This document shows, piece after piece, positions 1-12,150 of a stretch of DNA of 64,000 nt. The stretch is from Apus apus (lineage: Eukaryota > Chordata > Aves > Apodiformes > Apodidae). The stretch is taken from NCBI RefSeq assembly GCF_020740795.1, contig NC_067283.1:131226568-131290567 (forward strand), written 5' to 3'. Position numbers and translations under genes: made by a program. Position 1 is the first letter of the stretch; each line of letters opens with the position of its first letter. The notes beneath the pieces are model-generated. The model ran no database searches and had not been told where the DNA came from. It was given only the letters and a program-made list of their open reading frames with translations.

Positions 1-481
1 AAACAAAATATACAAGCCTGACACAAATACTACATGTTTTTTTCCTTAGACTTTTTTGTTTTAAACTTGTATGAAGGCTAGATAAGGACAGTGTGGTGCA
101 GTATACTGCACTTGCAATACAACCTAAAAGATCATATATTTTAAAAATCGTGTTTGTATTTTCAACAGTAGGAGTCCATTAATCCAAAAAATCCAGATTT
201 AATACAGAAGCCTGATTCAGCTTTCTGAAGCCAGGATTTCAGATGCCAAGCTGGAACATCACCACCGAAAAGAATTCTGTATAAACCTAATGCAGTTTAA
301 ATTTAGATTTTTATCACAGAGATGATGAAGTATGAGCAACACACAGAAAGATATTTATTCCTCACTGTAGTTTGAACAAATGCATTAAAAAAACATATCC
401 AAGTCACCTTACATGTCTTTATTTCCTTAAAAGCAACTGAAGCTTTGTCAAAGCAAACTGTACATTAACTGTGCTACTCAC

Positions 482-574
482 CTTGTTTAGAAGACAGATG
501 ATGCACAGGTCGTGCTGGCTGAAGGGATTTACCAATAAACTTTTTAGTTTCCTTTAACATTTTGAAGCATCACA
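482..574 (-). CDS. C8orf88: C8orf88 first coding exon (partial gene)
   Basis: The exon translates on the minus strand from an ATG at 560-558 as MLKETKKFIGKSLQPARPVH and then HLSSKQ plus one base of the next codon. This matches the human C8orf88 N-terminus as I remember it ([20 protein letters not shown]). The right edge is set by a pyrimidine-rich acceptor ending TTAAAG at 575-576, the left edge by a donor CAAG/GTGAGT with GT at 481-480. The bird protein has two extra residues after the Met. The human protein is 117 residues and carries a YxxxxL-type eIF4E-binding motif in later exons; those lie beyond the left edge, since I see no further exon in 1-480. Minus orientation next to PIP4P2 agrees with human 8q21.3. 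The coding part is 79 nt and ends in phase 1. The identification is strong. The acceptor is inferred from sequence alone. Confidence 0.85.
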
Positions 575-2489
575 CTTTAAGAAAAGCAGCAGAAATCAAT
601 ACAGAGCATTCAGTTTCACACACAGACGTTAAATGAGGAGAGTAGTCTGCCTATGACTCGTTGGTTGCATCTGACAATAAGATACACTATTTTTTTAGCA
701 GCTGGGCAAGAAAAAGAATAATGGCCTAACACAGACATTTTAGCAGGTGAAAAAATATACCAGATAAAATTTGCATACAGACAGAATCAGACATCTCTCG
801 CATTTCTCCTTCCAATTGAGCTACTGTTTAGCTGCTACAGATACACCAAAAATACGGTGCTAAGCTGAAACATGTTAAGATGTAAGCAAACTGTTAGTCA
901 TAATATCTTAATTCGTAACATCAGCATCTAAATTCTTTTTCCCATCCTCATCTCCCTTGCCAACTGGAAGACTTCATTATTTGAAGAAACTTCTGTATTT
1001 TCTCTAAGAGACTTTACTGGACAAAGGAGTAACTGTTGTAACAAAACAATTCAAAGGAAACTATCATTATTTCAAGTGTTAAAACTACAGTGTTTATTAT
1101 CCAATTCCAGTATGGAACAGGAAAACAGAACTTAGGCTATATTAAACTATGATCCAGTATCACTCTCCAGTTTAGTTGGCCATTGCATTATAGGAAAAAA
1201 AAAGAAAAAAATCTGATTATTTACTACATTACCATCTTTTGAACTTCAACACTGAACTTTTACTTTATTAGAGTAACAATTTCCCAGCACAGCCAGTCTG
1301 AACCTATTCAGGTCTAGAAACCAATTGTTAAATACTTACTGAATTCAAAGAGTTTAGCTAAAGTTAGGAAGAAAGGTTTGGTTTGGTTCCCTGGCTTTCC
1401 TACCTTCTCAACTTAAAAAAGAAAGATTTGAAAGATGTAGTCAAAAACAACAATGAAAATTCCTGCAGGTGAATGAACCGAGACTACCAACATGGGTATT
1501 TCATTTTATCCAGATTAGGAATGCTTTTTTAAACCAAAATTATACTAGATACTACATTTCAGCATAAAGCAATGCAGAAAGAGATCTGCATCAGAAGATT
1601 AAGACAAGCAACTTTTCCCTTATACCCTGATCACAAATGATATGCAGACATTCTTTAAAAACAGGAAGAACTGTTTAAGAGGTTGGCTAGCTCCTAGAAT
1701 GTGGCATGCCTGTATTTTTTCAAGCATTTTCCTGTCAATGAAAGCAAGATGACCTGCAGTGATGGCAAAACAACACATTTTTCCCCCCTCTATCCTCCAA
1801 GATTCCATGAGGAAATGCCTAAGAAACCCCATACTCCTAAAGAAGCAAAACAGAAGAGAGTATGAGAGAAAGAGGGGAGCTTGGCCAAGGCTGAAATCAA
1901 GTACAGCATTTATCAGCTCGATTTCCTCCTTTAAGTTGAAAGTAGAGACAAGAAAAAAGATCTCCGGAACGTTATCCAGCCCAATCTTCTGGATTAGTGT
2001 TCTAGCTGACTAGCAACATGAAAAGTGGAACAGCTGAGAAACAAAATCTTTCCAGCACAGATTACTGCTGCAGGGGCACCTCCTGCACCCCAAGGCCTCT
2101 GCCCTCCCTCACGAACACCGCATTGCTTCTCAGGAGTTACTCCGACTGGTGATCCCCCCAGCCGAGAGGAGGCCTCTGCAGTAGCAATCAGGCCCAGTAG
2201 GATTTCCGCATCATCTTTTCTTTTTCAGCATCTTATCAAGTCTGAGGTTCACAAGAGACAGCTTATGAGGGCCCATCAGAAAAGTGTTTTGGAAGCCTCT
2301 TTCTTGAAGATGTAAAAGAGAATTAACAATTTTTTCTTTGTGAAAAAAAGCCCTCGCCTAGCAGCCCCATGAGTAACCAGAAACTGATCATCTCCCCTTG
2401 TCCCAGGAAGTCCAGCACTGCTTCTGTCAGAGGCCCCGGACCACAACCCACAAGAAAACAAAGCCGCGCTCCTCCAGCCTGACAGGAGC

Positions 2490-2960
2490 CGCCTCCCCCC
2501 TACCCGGTATCTAGCAGCCTAGGACAGCCTGGCCCAGACTCCTCTCCGGTGGCCAACCCGCCGCTTGCCAGCCCCTCCTGCCCTCCCTGGGGCCGAGGGA
2601 TCCCAGGGCCGCCCCAGCCCACCTGTAACCGCCTCCCAGGGCAGCTGCCCCCGCCGCCCGCGCCGCCCCAGCCCCACCAGCCCGAACGGCCTCCGCTCCC
2701 CAGCGGCGCGCGGGGCGGCCCTCGCGCGGCGGCCTCCCCACGGCCGCGTGCCCGGCGCGGCCGCGCGGCGCGGGCCGTTAACGGCCGCTCGGCCGCGCGG
2801 CGCGGGGGGTGTCGACTGCGGCCCAGCGGCCCGGGGCGGCTTCTTCCCCTGCCTGCTGCCATGTAGGGAGAGGGTGCGGACGGGGAAGGTGCCCTGCGAG
2901 GCGCAGCGGTTTTTGGTGGCCCTGCCACGGCCGCAGGACTGCATCTTGCCGTTCCTGCTG
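2490..2960 (-). promoter_or_regulatory. C8orf88: CpG island, likely C8orf88 promoter and 5' noncoding exon
   Basis: This stretch is very GC-rich and dense in CpG, for example GGCCGCGCGGCGCGGG near 2,758-2,775, against AT-rich DNA on both sides. It lies about 2 kb upstream of the C8orf88 coding exon, whose acceptor implies an upstream noncoding exon. A usable minus-strand donor, ACAG/GTGGGC, lies near 2,621-2,631. Long open frames on both strands here follow from the GC content and are not genes. The transcription start cannot be fixed by reading, and a plus-strand transcript is possible but unsupported. Confidence 0.65.
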
Positions 2961-2999
2961 CCAGCTTCCTCTCCTCTCAGGGGCGAGAGACTGGAAATA

Positions 3000-5900
3000 A
3001 ATGCGGTGACTTTTGTAGCGTTAGATTTAGTTGATTCTTCCACGCTTGCCTTTAGAGTTTTGCCATTCCATGGTGCTGAGTGCTTTGTAGGGTTTGTTGT
3101 TTTTTGTTGTTGTTTTTTTTGTGAAGTTTTGGTTTATATTTTTAAATAATTGAAGTGTATGTTTACCTTTCTGCAGCCAGTGCTCCACCAGTACAAAACC
3201 AGCAGAAAATCTGCAGAGCCGCTTCCCCTGGTGCGAAGCTCAGGGTCTGTGAGGGGAGGCAGCACAGTCTGTGCTAGTACTCTTGAGGCACCCCTGAGGG
3301 CAATTTTTTATCTCAATCACTACAGTGCCCATAAAAAGTGCAATTTAGGAGTCAGCTTGCATCTGGGTGATTTATAGAAAACACTATATATACTCTTTCT
3401 CCTTCCTGTTGTTGGTAATGAGATTTCTCCACTCTCAAAAATTGTCTGTTTATCCTCAGAACTACTACTTTGTCCTTACAGAGTGTAGTCATGTTTTGTC
3501 TGGGCCTTACAGTAGAAATTAGGAGAAACTGAGGGGCTTTTGAACACTACTGTGAGGCCTCCACACTTAAGACACGTCCAGAAAGAAGAGGAAAACCCAC
3601 AGGCCTGGAAAGCGCAGGCACCGATACATTACATCTGCATACTTGCTAACCCACTTGCTGCCACATAGCAACTGGTTTGAAGAAATTTACCCCGAATAAT
3701 GTTTCTTCTGACCCATCATCTATTCTCACAAGATTATAATGTGAGTTACTCATGTCAACCATTTCCTTTATCTAAATCAGAGCTAATTATCAGTTCTTAA
3801 AATATAAGTGCATATAAAAGTCTGCTGCTACTCCAGAGCAGCTATTGATGGAAAAGTCAGTGGGGCAACCACGATACAGGTACAGTTGTTCATGGGGCTG
3901 TTGTGGTTTTTGAAAGAAGTGTGCCAGGTGCTGCAAACTGGAATTGCTCCGGATCAACAGAACCCTTTTTTGTGGTTGACATATCGAAATGGTATCACAA
4001 AAAGTGATGTAGAATCACATATCCTTTCAATATTTTTGCAGATTTAAATATGCTAAGGATTAACTAAACAGTAAAAAACCTCACTTGTCTATTTCACAGC
4101 AGCTGTAGACTAGGCTGCTGCTTTTAATATGTAAGGGAAGGAGAAGGGGTAGGAGCAGTGATAGGGCAAGAGGAAAGAAATTGAGTGTGCCAGGTATTTT
4201 GAAAGCTTGTTGTTCCTGGGCCTGCTGGGAAGATGGAAATACTAGGGCTGGTAATGGCTGTGTTTTGAGGCGCGGACCATCCCAGCAGGCATAGTTATCA
4301 CCCTACAGGCTGCCACCCAGGAGCTGGCAATACCAGCAGTAGCAGTGAGGCCAGCTTTCCAGCAGTCTGGCGTAGGCAGAGGGAGCACTGGACCCTAGCC
4401 ATTTTGCAGATCCCAGCAACTTGCTATCTTAAGCAACTTTGCTTGTGCCTAGAGAGAATCCTGCTTCTGATTGTGGGAAATGAAAACATAAGCTAATGTC
4501 TTTTCCATGTTACCAATTTTCTCCCAGTTTGCCTGGTGCTGGTAATTACCCTACTGGTAATTTCTACTTCATTTGTTATTGTTTATGTTCTTTCATTACA
4601 ATAATCTAGTATTCTCTCAAATACCTGATATATACAATAATAATTCAAAGAGCCAATGACACATCTAGCCAAGAGAGGTTTATTATATATAGCAAAATGG
4701 AAGTATTAAAAGAGTTATTGCTGTGTGAACAAAATTTCTGTAGAAAAAAAACACTCATAAAACAACTGGCTTTTTGTACTTGGCAAACCAATCAGAGAGA
4801 TTATTTCCCTTTTTTTTCAACATATTGCTTGTGCTCCTAAAAGGAGCAGAGAGCCACAGTGTCACACTCCCTTTACTAGATGTGGTTCAGCAAAGCATAA
4901 AGCATTTAAGAAAGACAGTATCAGTACTGCATGTGTAAAGCTGAGCCATTGCACATCCAAATGAGCGTGTAATTGTAATTGCACATGACTTTCATTTTGT
5001 AATGGCAAAGTGGTGGCTTTTTGCTGAAATTAAAGGACTCTTGGGTCAGCCTGGGGCAGACTTGTAGTTGCAAGTTTAAAAAGCTACTTTCAGTGTAATT
5101 TGTTATTCAATTATGCAGCCGAATGTAAGCAACCTATTTGCGTATGTAACTGTGATTTATCCAGCAGTACTTTTTTGGGAGACTTCTTTTTTTCTAAAAC
5201 CACTTTCACAGTCATTTTATCATCAAGGAAAAAAACGTGACTCTTTCCAATGCTCCATGTTTTATTAGTCAGTCAAGAGTACAAACACTGAGCACTGAGT
5301 GACAAGAATGTACATGGAAACGTATGTATGTGTGCACACAAAATATTTTAGTTGTAAGTTTGTGAAAGTGGCTACTTCAGCTAAACTAGTGATTTGTCCT
5401 GTGCAGAAGCATTTTTACCTCCTGCTTGTTCCTGAACGGTTTATTATACTGATGCTGTTCTTTCAACAGCTTTGAGAATTCAGAATATTAATCATGAGTA
5501 TGAATCTTGTTCTTTTTAACTAGAGAAACTGTTGAATTAAAAGTAGGAAGTTATTGCTGTATTTAGGGCTTACCACATGTAACTAAAAAGGGATTTGAAT
5601 GTTTATGATCAGCATATACTACTATATGCATTAAGATGCAAATATATTATCTTCTCATATAAAACTTATTACTTCTGTCAACTGTCATGCTTCTCTTGGA
5701 TTATAATTTTGTCTTTTTCTTTAAAATTAATGTTCTAAGATCATTAATTATAACAGATTCTTGACATTTTTATTCAATATTTCTGATTTCTGTGAAAGTG
5801 GAGAAAACTCTTGACATGGATCAAATGCACCATGCAAGCCCCAAAAAATCCCCAAAAGGCAAATAAAAACAATAATATAAATAATTATATTAAAGATGTA

Positions 5901-8900
5901 TAAAAAAAACCCCATTCATTTTTGGGGGGGATTGCTGCCTTGCACATCTCTAATCACAGAGAGATTGCAGAACTGAATTGCAGAGGTTAATTACTAAACT
6001 GCACCTAAACTGAACATTCAGATTGTATGAACTGAATATTCTCAATAACTGCAGACACCGCACATCAAAATTTCAGCTGACCTTATTTTGTAGGCTCAGA
6101 TAAATCACCTGCATTTCCTGCTTCTCAAAGGGGATCCTAGAAGCTGCTGGCAGGAGGATGAACAGGCCCATTTAATCTGTAGGCTCCTGTGTCAGAGAAA
6201 TCAAACTTGCTTCATCACCTTGAAATGTATTATTGTAAAATAACTAAATACAAATCACCAGATATTGGAAGGGAATAATTCTGATCTTGTTCAACTTTTT
6301 CTAGATGCAAGCTATGGCTGCTATATATGGAATTAGAAAAAAGTTTCTTACTTATATTGCCATTTACATCTTAATTTACTTAAAAGAGAAAGAGGTTAAT
6401 ATTTCTATATTTTTTAAGTTAGTATCTGCCTTAAGTCAGTTCAGGGGTTTTCTAGGTGGCGTATCTAGGTAGTGTATATCTAATAGCTTATAATGAACTA
6501 TCAACACAGCAGTCAGCACTTACTGATCTTTCTGCATGATATAATGTGTTGTCTTCATGTCTGTGTTCTTCCAAGTGCATCTGTATCAGGGTTTTAAAAG
6601 CTTTGTACAGCACATGTGCAGCCCTCTCTGTCTTTGCACGTTGTGTGTCTACTGCAGGACTGATAATGCTTCATGTAATGTCCAGCCAACATTATAATCA
6701 TGGAAAAGGACAGGGACAACTACTGCAGCTTCTTTCCAGTTCACACTCCCTATTCCCTCTGGCCACAGGACAAGGAAGAGGCAGGGGATGAGCCTTAATC
6801 TTGCCCTAAAACGGAGTCTGCAGCGCACAGCTGCCTACAGCATAGGGATCAGCTGGCTGCTGTGTGTGCCGTTGAAGACAGTAAAAGTGTAAGAACACAT
6901 TTCACTGCTTAACTGTGTGGATCTGCAATCTCTTGCAGTGCAAACTAGCATGAGAGAACCAAGATAGTGTATTGAAGTGATCTGAGAAATAGCAGTTTAG
7001 ACCAATAGAGAAGAAAGTCTAACACTGGCAGTTTTCTCTGTCCACTTAGCAGCTTCCTTTCTTTTGCCAGAAATGGCAGTTTGATAGAGTTAGTGAAGTA
7101 GCTCCGGCCTGGGCAGGGCCTCCTTGCAGTAGAGACTGATTTCCAGAAGCAGGAAGGCTCTGGCAAGTGAACATTTGCAGTGGGGTCCATCAAGGGAAAA
7201 TCAATGCACTGTGGGGCTTGGCTTGGCATTGCCTACTGGAGATTATCCTGCTAAAAGAAGCCAGAAACCGTACAGTTTATGCTCCAATACACTCATTGTT
7301 TACTTACTCTGAGTTAAGCTTGCCACTTCATTGTAGCAATGAGCCCATTAAATTTTAGCTGTTTTCATAACTGGGGAGAGCAGGTTGTTCTGGCCAAGAA
7401 GGTGTTTTTTCTCACCCAGATGCTCTGAATCTTATCCTGTAATTTACTGTGTGCCTCTGAAACCCTGACAAAAGTAGGGAAGAAGGAAAGGTCACCAAAC
7501 AGCAAATGAGAAAAAGGAACTCAGCAGGCCATAAACAAAAGAATTGTTGCTGTCATTAACCAAATATAGAATTAATTAAAAAAAAAAAAAAAAAAACCAC
7601 AAAAAACCCCCCCCACAAAAAAAAGCAAAAATAGTGCCTAGAAACCCTATTCTAGCAGTAAAGCCATAAAAGCATCACAGGAATAAGAATTAATTTGATT
7701 TTTTGAATAAACAAAAGTCTCTTTTTCAGTATATGAATTGGAAAAAGAAATTAACTGCCTGCAAAATGAACAGATGGAATCTCCAATGCTATTGAGAATA
7801 AGCACAGAATGTGGCCCCCTAACTGGCAAAACCTAAAGCAAGGATTTTAGAGGGAAATACTGTTTGTTAATCAGTCTTTTCTCTGAGTATATGCTTACAG
7901 TGGTATTTGGCCCCACAAGGTAGTTACAGGTATTCCTTTGTTTTCATTTATAAATCTTATTCCTAGGGCTTTAATAGTATTACAGTAATACTATGCCTTG
8001 GTCTGAAACAAATTTATACCAGTACATCGTATGTCTCAATATATTTCTACCACAGCTTATATTATTACTTAAAAAAAAAAAAAATGGAATAAATATTTTT
8101 ATGAAGACCTTTAATCTAAATGTACTGTTTAGCATAGAAGTGTAGTGAAAGTAATTAGGAAAAAAAAAAAAAAGTCTTGTTTATGTAAGATGTAGCAAAA
8201 AAAAATATTATTCGTTAAAGGTTGTAAATATAAAACATATTTTTAAGCAAGTATTTAACATTTCATGCTTCTAACTGCCACTGGCAATTAAAACCAAGGT
8301 TTACAAGAAACCTGAACTTTTCTGGAATAGTCTTTTTAATAATGTATTAACTGCAGTTTAATCAACAAATATAACTAATTTTCGAATTTATTTAGTTTGT
8401 AATCCAAAGTTTTTAATTAAGCATGAAAGCATTTAGGAAGTTGAGATTTTCAAGGGAATGTTCTCAGCCATTTTTTGCATACTTTTCACAAATCAGTTTC
8501 AATAGGAAATGAAACAGCTTGTGGGCTGCTGCAACCCTCCCTCCACCCTGCCTACAACCAGGGCTAGATATGCATATTTTGAAAGTTAAACATGGGTGTC
8601 AGTATCTTGTTCTGAACATTAAGCATGTGCTGCCTTGGGTCAGGAATTTGTTGTTCAGTCTGATCTCATTCCTGGGAAGTGGCATCCAAGGACTTCAGTG
8701 TATCAGTCTCTTATCAGCAATACTAATTCTGCAGGAAAAATAAATCTGAACTTTTGATGGCTTGAATCCTGTCAGAGTTAGCAAGGTGGCCATCACAGAA
8801 ATTATATGAGAGATAATTGTACTAAACAAATAATATTATATCATTTTAGCTAAAGGAGTATAAAAGAGAAAGAAATTGTTATATTCATTAAATCATGTGT

Positions 8901-11504
8901 TCCTCATCCATTTATAAAAAAATACAGACTTAGAAAAATGACAGAGATTCCATAAACAATAATGAAATAGGAAACATAGGGTTCAGTCAGCTCACATAAA
9001 TATCTCATTAAATCAACTCACACCAAGGATTTCCTTCAAGCCAAGATTAGGATCTGCTGTTACTTGAAAATTCCATTCAAGCTTTCTAGCTGAGCCAGCT
9101 TGTGCGCTTACAAGTGTGAAACTAAAAGCAGATAATCCTAGTAGGGAAGTAAATTAAATTTTACAAATAGAAATGTTTAAATTGTAAATTTTATCATTGT
9201 CTTCTTCCTCTGCCTGCTCTCATAAATCAAATCAGTATTAGCAACAGTCCAGTACACTTTATACTGTATTTAAAAATACATGAGCTGTGTTGGGCATAAT
9301 GATTATAACTTGTGCTACAGCAACACTGTCTTCCCTGTCGGTGCCGTAAGTTCTTGCTCCTGTCACTGTGCTAATGTCCAGCTGTTGTTACAGCCAGGCT
9401 GCTTCTCTGGTGCAGAAAAGAGCAGTATCTCACCCAGCACAGTGTCACACTGTCCGTGAGTGACACAAACATTGCTTTTCCCATGGGCAGTGAAGCATGA
9501 CATTGAGTTCTCAACACTCTGGACCTGCTCTATCTTCTTAAAGCTGAAAGTGTAGGACAATTTCATTGACAAAGGCTGAATTACAGGAGGCAACAATATT
9601 CCTTCCATAATTCATCAGGTAGAATACTTTGAATTAGAAAGCAATGAAACAGAACAGCTTTGTAAGTGACATTTACTCATTTATAATTTAAAAAATGCAA
9701 AAATTAAGATTGCACTTGTATTTCTTGGTTCTTAGTTGTTTTGGCCCATTGAGGGTGGATTTAACTCTGAAGGTTATATTGTCTCCCTTGTTCCTCGGAC
9801 ATGCAGGATGTCTCTAGGTAGCTGTCAAGCCCATGGCATTTCTGGCAGGAACTCCAAGGTCCCTCAGTCACATACGACAATGCTGATGGAGGGAACTTGT
9901 GGGGATCACAAGTGTGCTTTTCATCTCAGAGAGGAATGTCTTGCTTCTACAGGTCTTCCAGTTCCCATTACCTGATACAGGATAGATTTATGCAGACAGT
10001 GGCAGTATGAAAGATTAAGTCCAGATGACCAGCTCATAGGCCCCATTCTCTCTCCATCCTCATCCTTTTGTTGTGAAGTCAGATGAATAATGATCAGGAG
10101 TACTTACAGCATCTTCTTAGGGATGCTGCAATCCCTCTGTTAATTAGATACTACGCCAAAGGGCATACCACATACACACATAGAAGTCACAGTCTTTATA
10201 AAGTTGGTTTAAGTAGAATTTAATGTTGTTAAGAAATTAAGCATTTCTTCCTTATTTTCTATAGTGTCATTTCCTCTGTTCTTACTCTGTGGTTTGACTC
10301 GCACTGACTGTGTTTCTGCCTGTGTTTTTCTACCCTTCTCCCCTTCCAGGCTGCTTCCTGACACTCCTTGTTGTTTTGTTGTTTGTTTGGGTTTTTTTTT
10401 CCTTCATGTTGCTCAATTGCCAACAGAATAGTCCACAGTACAGGAGGAGAGAGTCCTTTTCTTCTTCCAGGTACCATAGAAGGTGGAGATGTGTGAAAGC
10501 CTCGTGTATTTCCCGCACTTCCAGAATGAAGGTACCACTTTGACCAGTTCAGAGGAAACAGATGATGTCCAGTATAAAACAAATGTTCTGAGATTTTAGC
10601 TCATGACTTCTAATGAACATCTGCTGAGAACACAAGTGAAATTTTTCTAAGTCTTGTAACTCAGCCATACTTCAGCTCACTTTTGGAGAAGAGTTGAAAA
10701 CATGCCTGACATAACACCAACTGATCCTGCCAAACTGCTCCAAAGCATGGGGCAGGGATAGCTAATTTTCTGGCTATGTAGTTTTATTTAAGCATAAACA
10801 AACAGTTTCTCCACTGCTCTCATTCCTGAAAAAACAGTACTATTTAAACTGAAACTGCACTGAAAATATGCCTGTGACAAATAACCTGGGATGAAATTTT
10901 TTTATCTAAAAGGTTAATGTTTAACATTGTAAGCACCAAACCAGAAAGAGACAATTAAAAGACAGAGAATCAAAACATTAGGAAAGGTAAATATTTTTTA
11001 AAGCAGGGTTTCTAGTTCATTGACCTTTCCATCCAAATAACAATGGTGTGTGTTTATGTTAAATGGAATGTAAAGTACTGTTCTTACTCCTAAATAAGAA
11101 AGGTACACAAATTATAAATAGCACTGTAGGCTCTTTCAGCCCTCTTCAGCACTGATTACAGCTAGCTGACTAATTTGTAATGGTGAAAAAATAAATACAT
11201 CAGGGAATGACAATTTCTCAAACTCAGATTTCTGAACTGAAGACTCTGAGGATGATTGCATTTTCAGTGAAGTACAGCCAGAGAACTCTGGTGAAAAACA
11301 CCATGTTCTCTGCTGGCTCCTCTAGGAAGGTATTTGAGGCTCCTTGCCACACAGCCTGCTCAGAGAGGCTCCAAGCTTGCAGAGCTTCTCAAGAGGAATG
11401 TTACACCTTTGAAATTGTTGTTCAACAGAAATCCTGGTATTAAAGATCAATTTATATTATGGTGTTTTATCTCTCTGAAATGGTTAGAAATTATGTTGTG
11501 TGTT
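3000..11504. other. Intergenic, no gene seen
   Basis: This is AT-rich DNA between the C8orf88 CpG island and the first CR1 fragment. Only short open frames with no recognisable protein occur. Low-complexity tracts include a T/G-rich stretch at 3,087-3,131, an A/C tract at 7,578-7,624 and A-runs near 8,071 and 8,160. I saw no exon of a known gene in this stretch. Confidence 0.6.
7578..7624. repeat. A/C-only low-complexity tract
   Basis: A run of about 19 A is followed by mixed A and C, including a run of eight C. One strand carries only A and C. It is one of about ten such tracts in the window. Confidence 0.85.
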
Positions 11505-12150
11505 CACAGAATCAGAGGAAGGTCGGGGTTGGAAGGGACCTTAAAGATCATCTAGTTCCAACCCCCTTGCATGGGCAGGGACACCTTCCACTAGACCAGG
11601 TTGCTCAAAGCTCCATCCAACGTAGCCTTAAACACTTCCAGGGAATTGAGCATCCACAACTTCTCTGGGCAACGTGTTCCAGTGTCTCACCACCCTCACA
11701 CTAAGTAATTTCTTCCTAACATTTCATCTACATGTACCCTCTTCCAGATGGAAACAACTACCCCTCATCCTATCACTACATGACCCTATGAAAAGTCCCT
11801 CCCCAGCTTTCCTGTAGGCCCCCTTTAGGTTCTGGAAGGTTGCAATAAGGTCTCCCTGGAGCCTTCTCCAGGCTGAACAGCTCCAACTCTCTCAGCCTGT
11901 CTTCATAGGAGAGGTGTTCCAGCCCTTGGATCATCTTTGTGGCCCTCCTCTGGGCTTTCTCCAGGAGCTCCATGTTCTTCTTATGTTGGGGCCTCCAGAG
12001 TCGTATACAGTACGGGGTCTCACAAGAGCAGGGGGGGTGCCTTGACCTTCTGGCCACACTTCTGATGCAGCCCAGGATGTGGTTTGGCCTTCTGGGCTGC
12101 AAGCACATATTGCTGGCTTATGTGGAGCTACTCGTCACTGGCCTCAATTT
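11505..12150 (-). mobile_element. CR1 LINE fragment, 3' part
   Basis: Read on the minus strand this is the 3' portion of an avian CR1. It contains the tail of the ORF2 region (LEKAQRRATKMIQGLEHLSY is visible at about 11,906-12,000) followed by the CR1 3' UTR ending GATCTTTAAGGTCCCTTCC and a degenerate tail. It is 5' truncated near 12,150 with an uncertain edge. The ORF2 remnant is broken and several substitutions separate it from the copies at 24.5 and 44.2 kb, so it looks older than those. It lies in intergenic DNA 3' of PIP4P2. Confidence 0.9.

Noticed and set aside
1-480. Second coding exon of C8orf88
   Set aside because: No frame resembling the human continuation (FPFNFQNEYPC) was found before the left edge.
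2500-3149. Several overlapping long frames at the C8orf88 CpG island
   Set aside because: Same compositional cause; no recognisable domain and no splice-supported structure.
11776-12108. Minus-strand 110-codon frame as a gene
   Set aside because: It is a decayed CR1 ORF2 C-terminus (KAQRRATKMIQGLEHLSYED).
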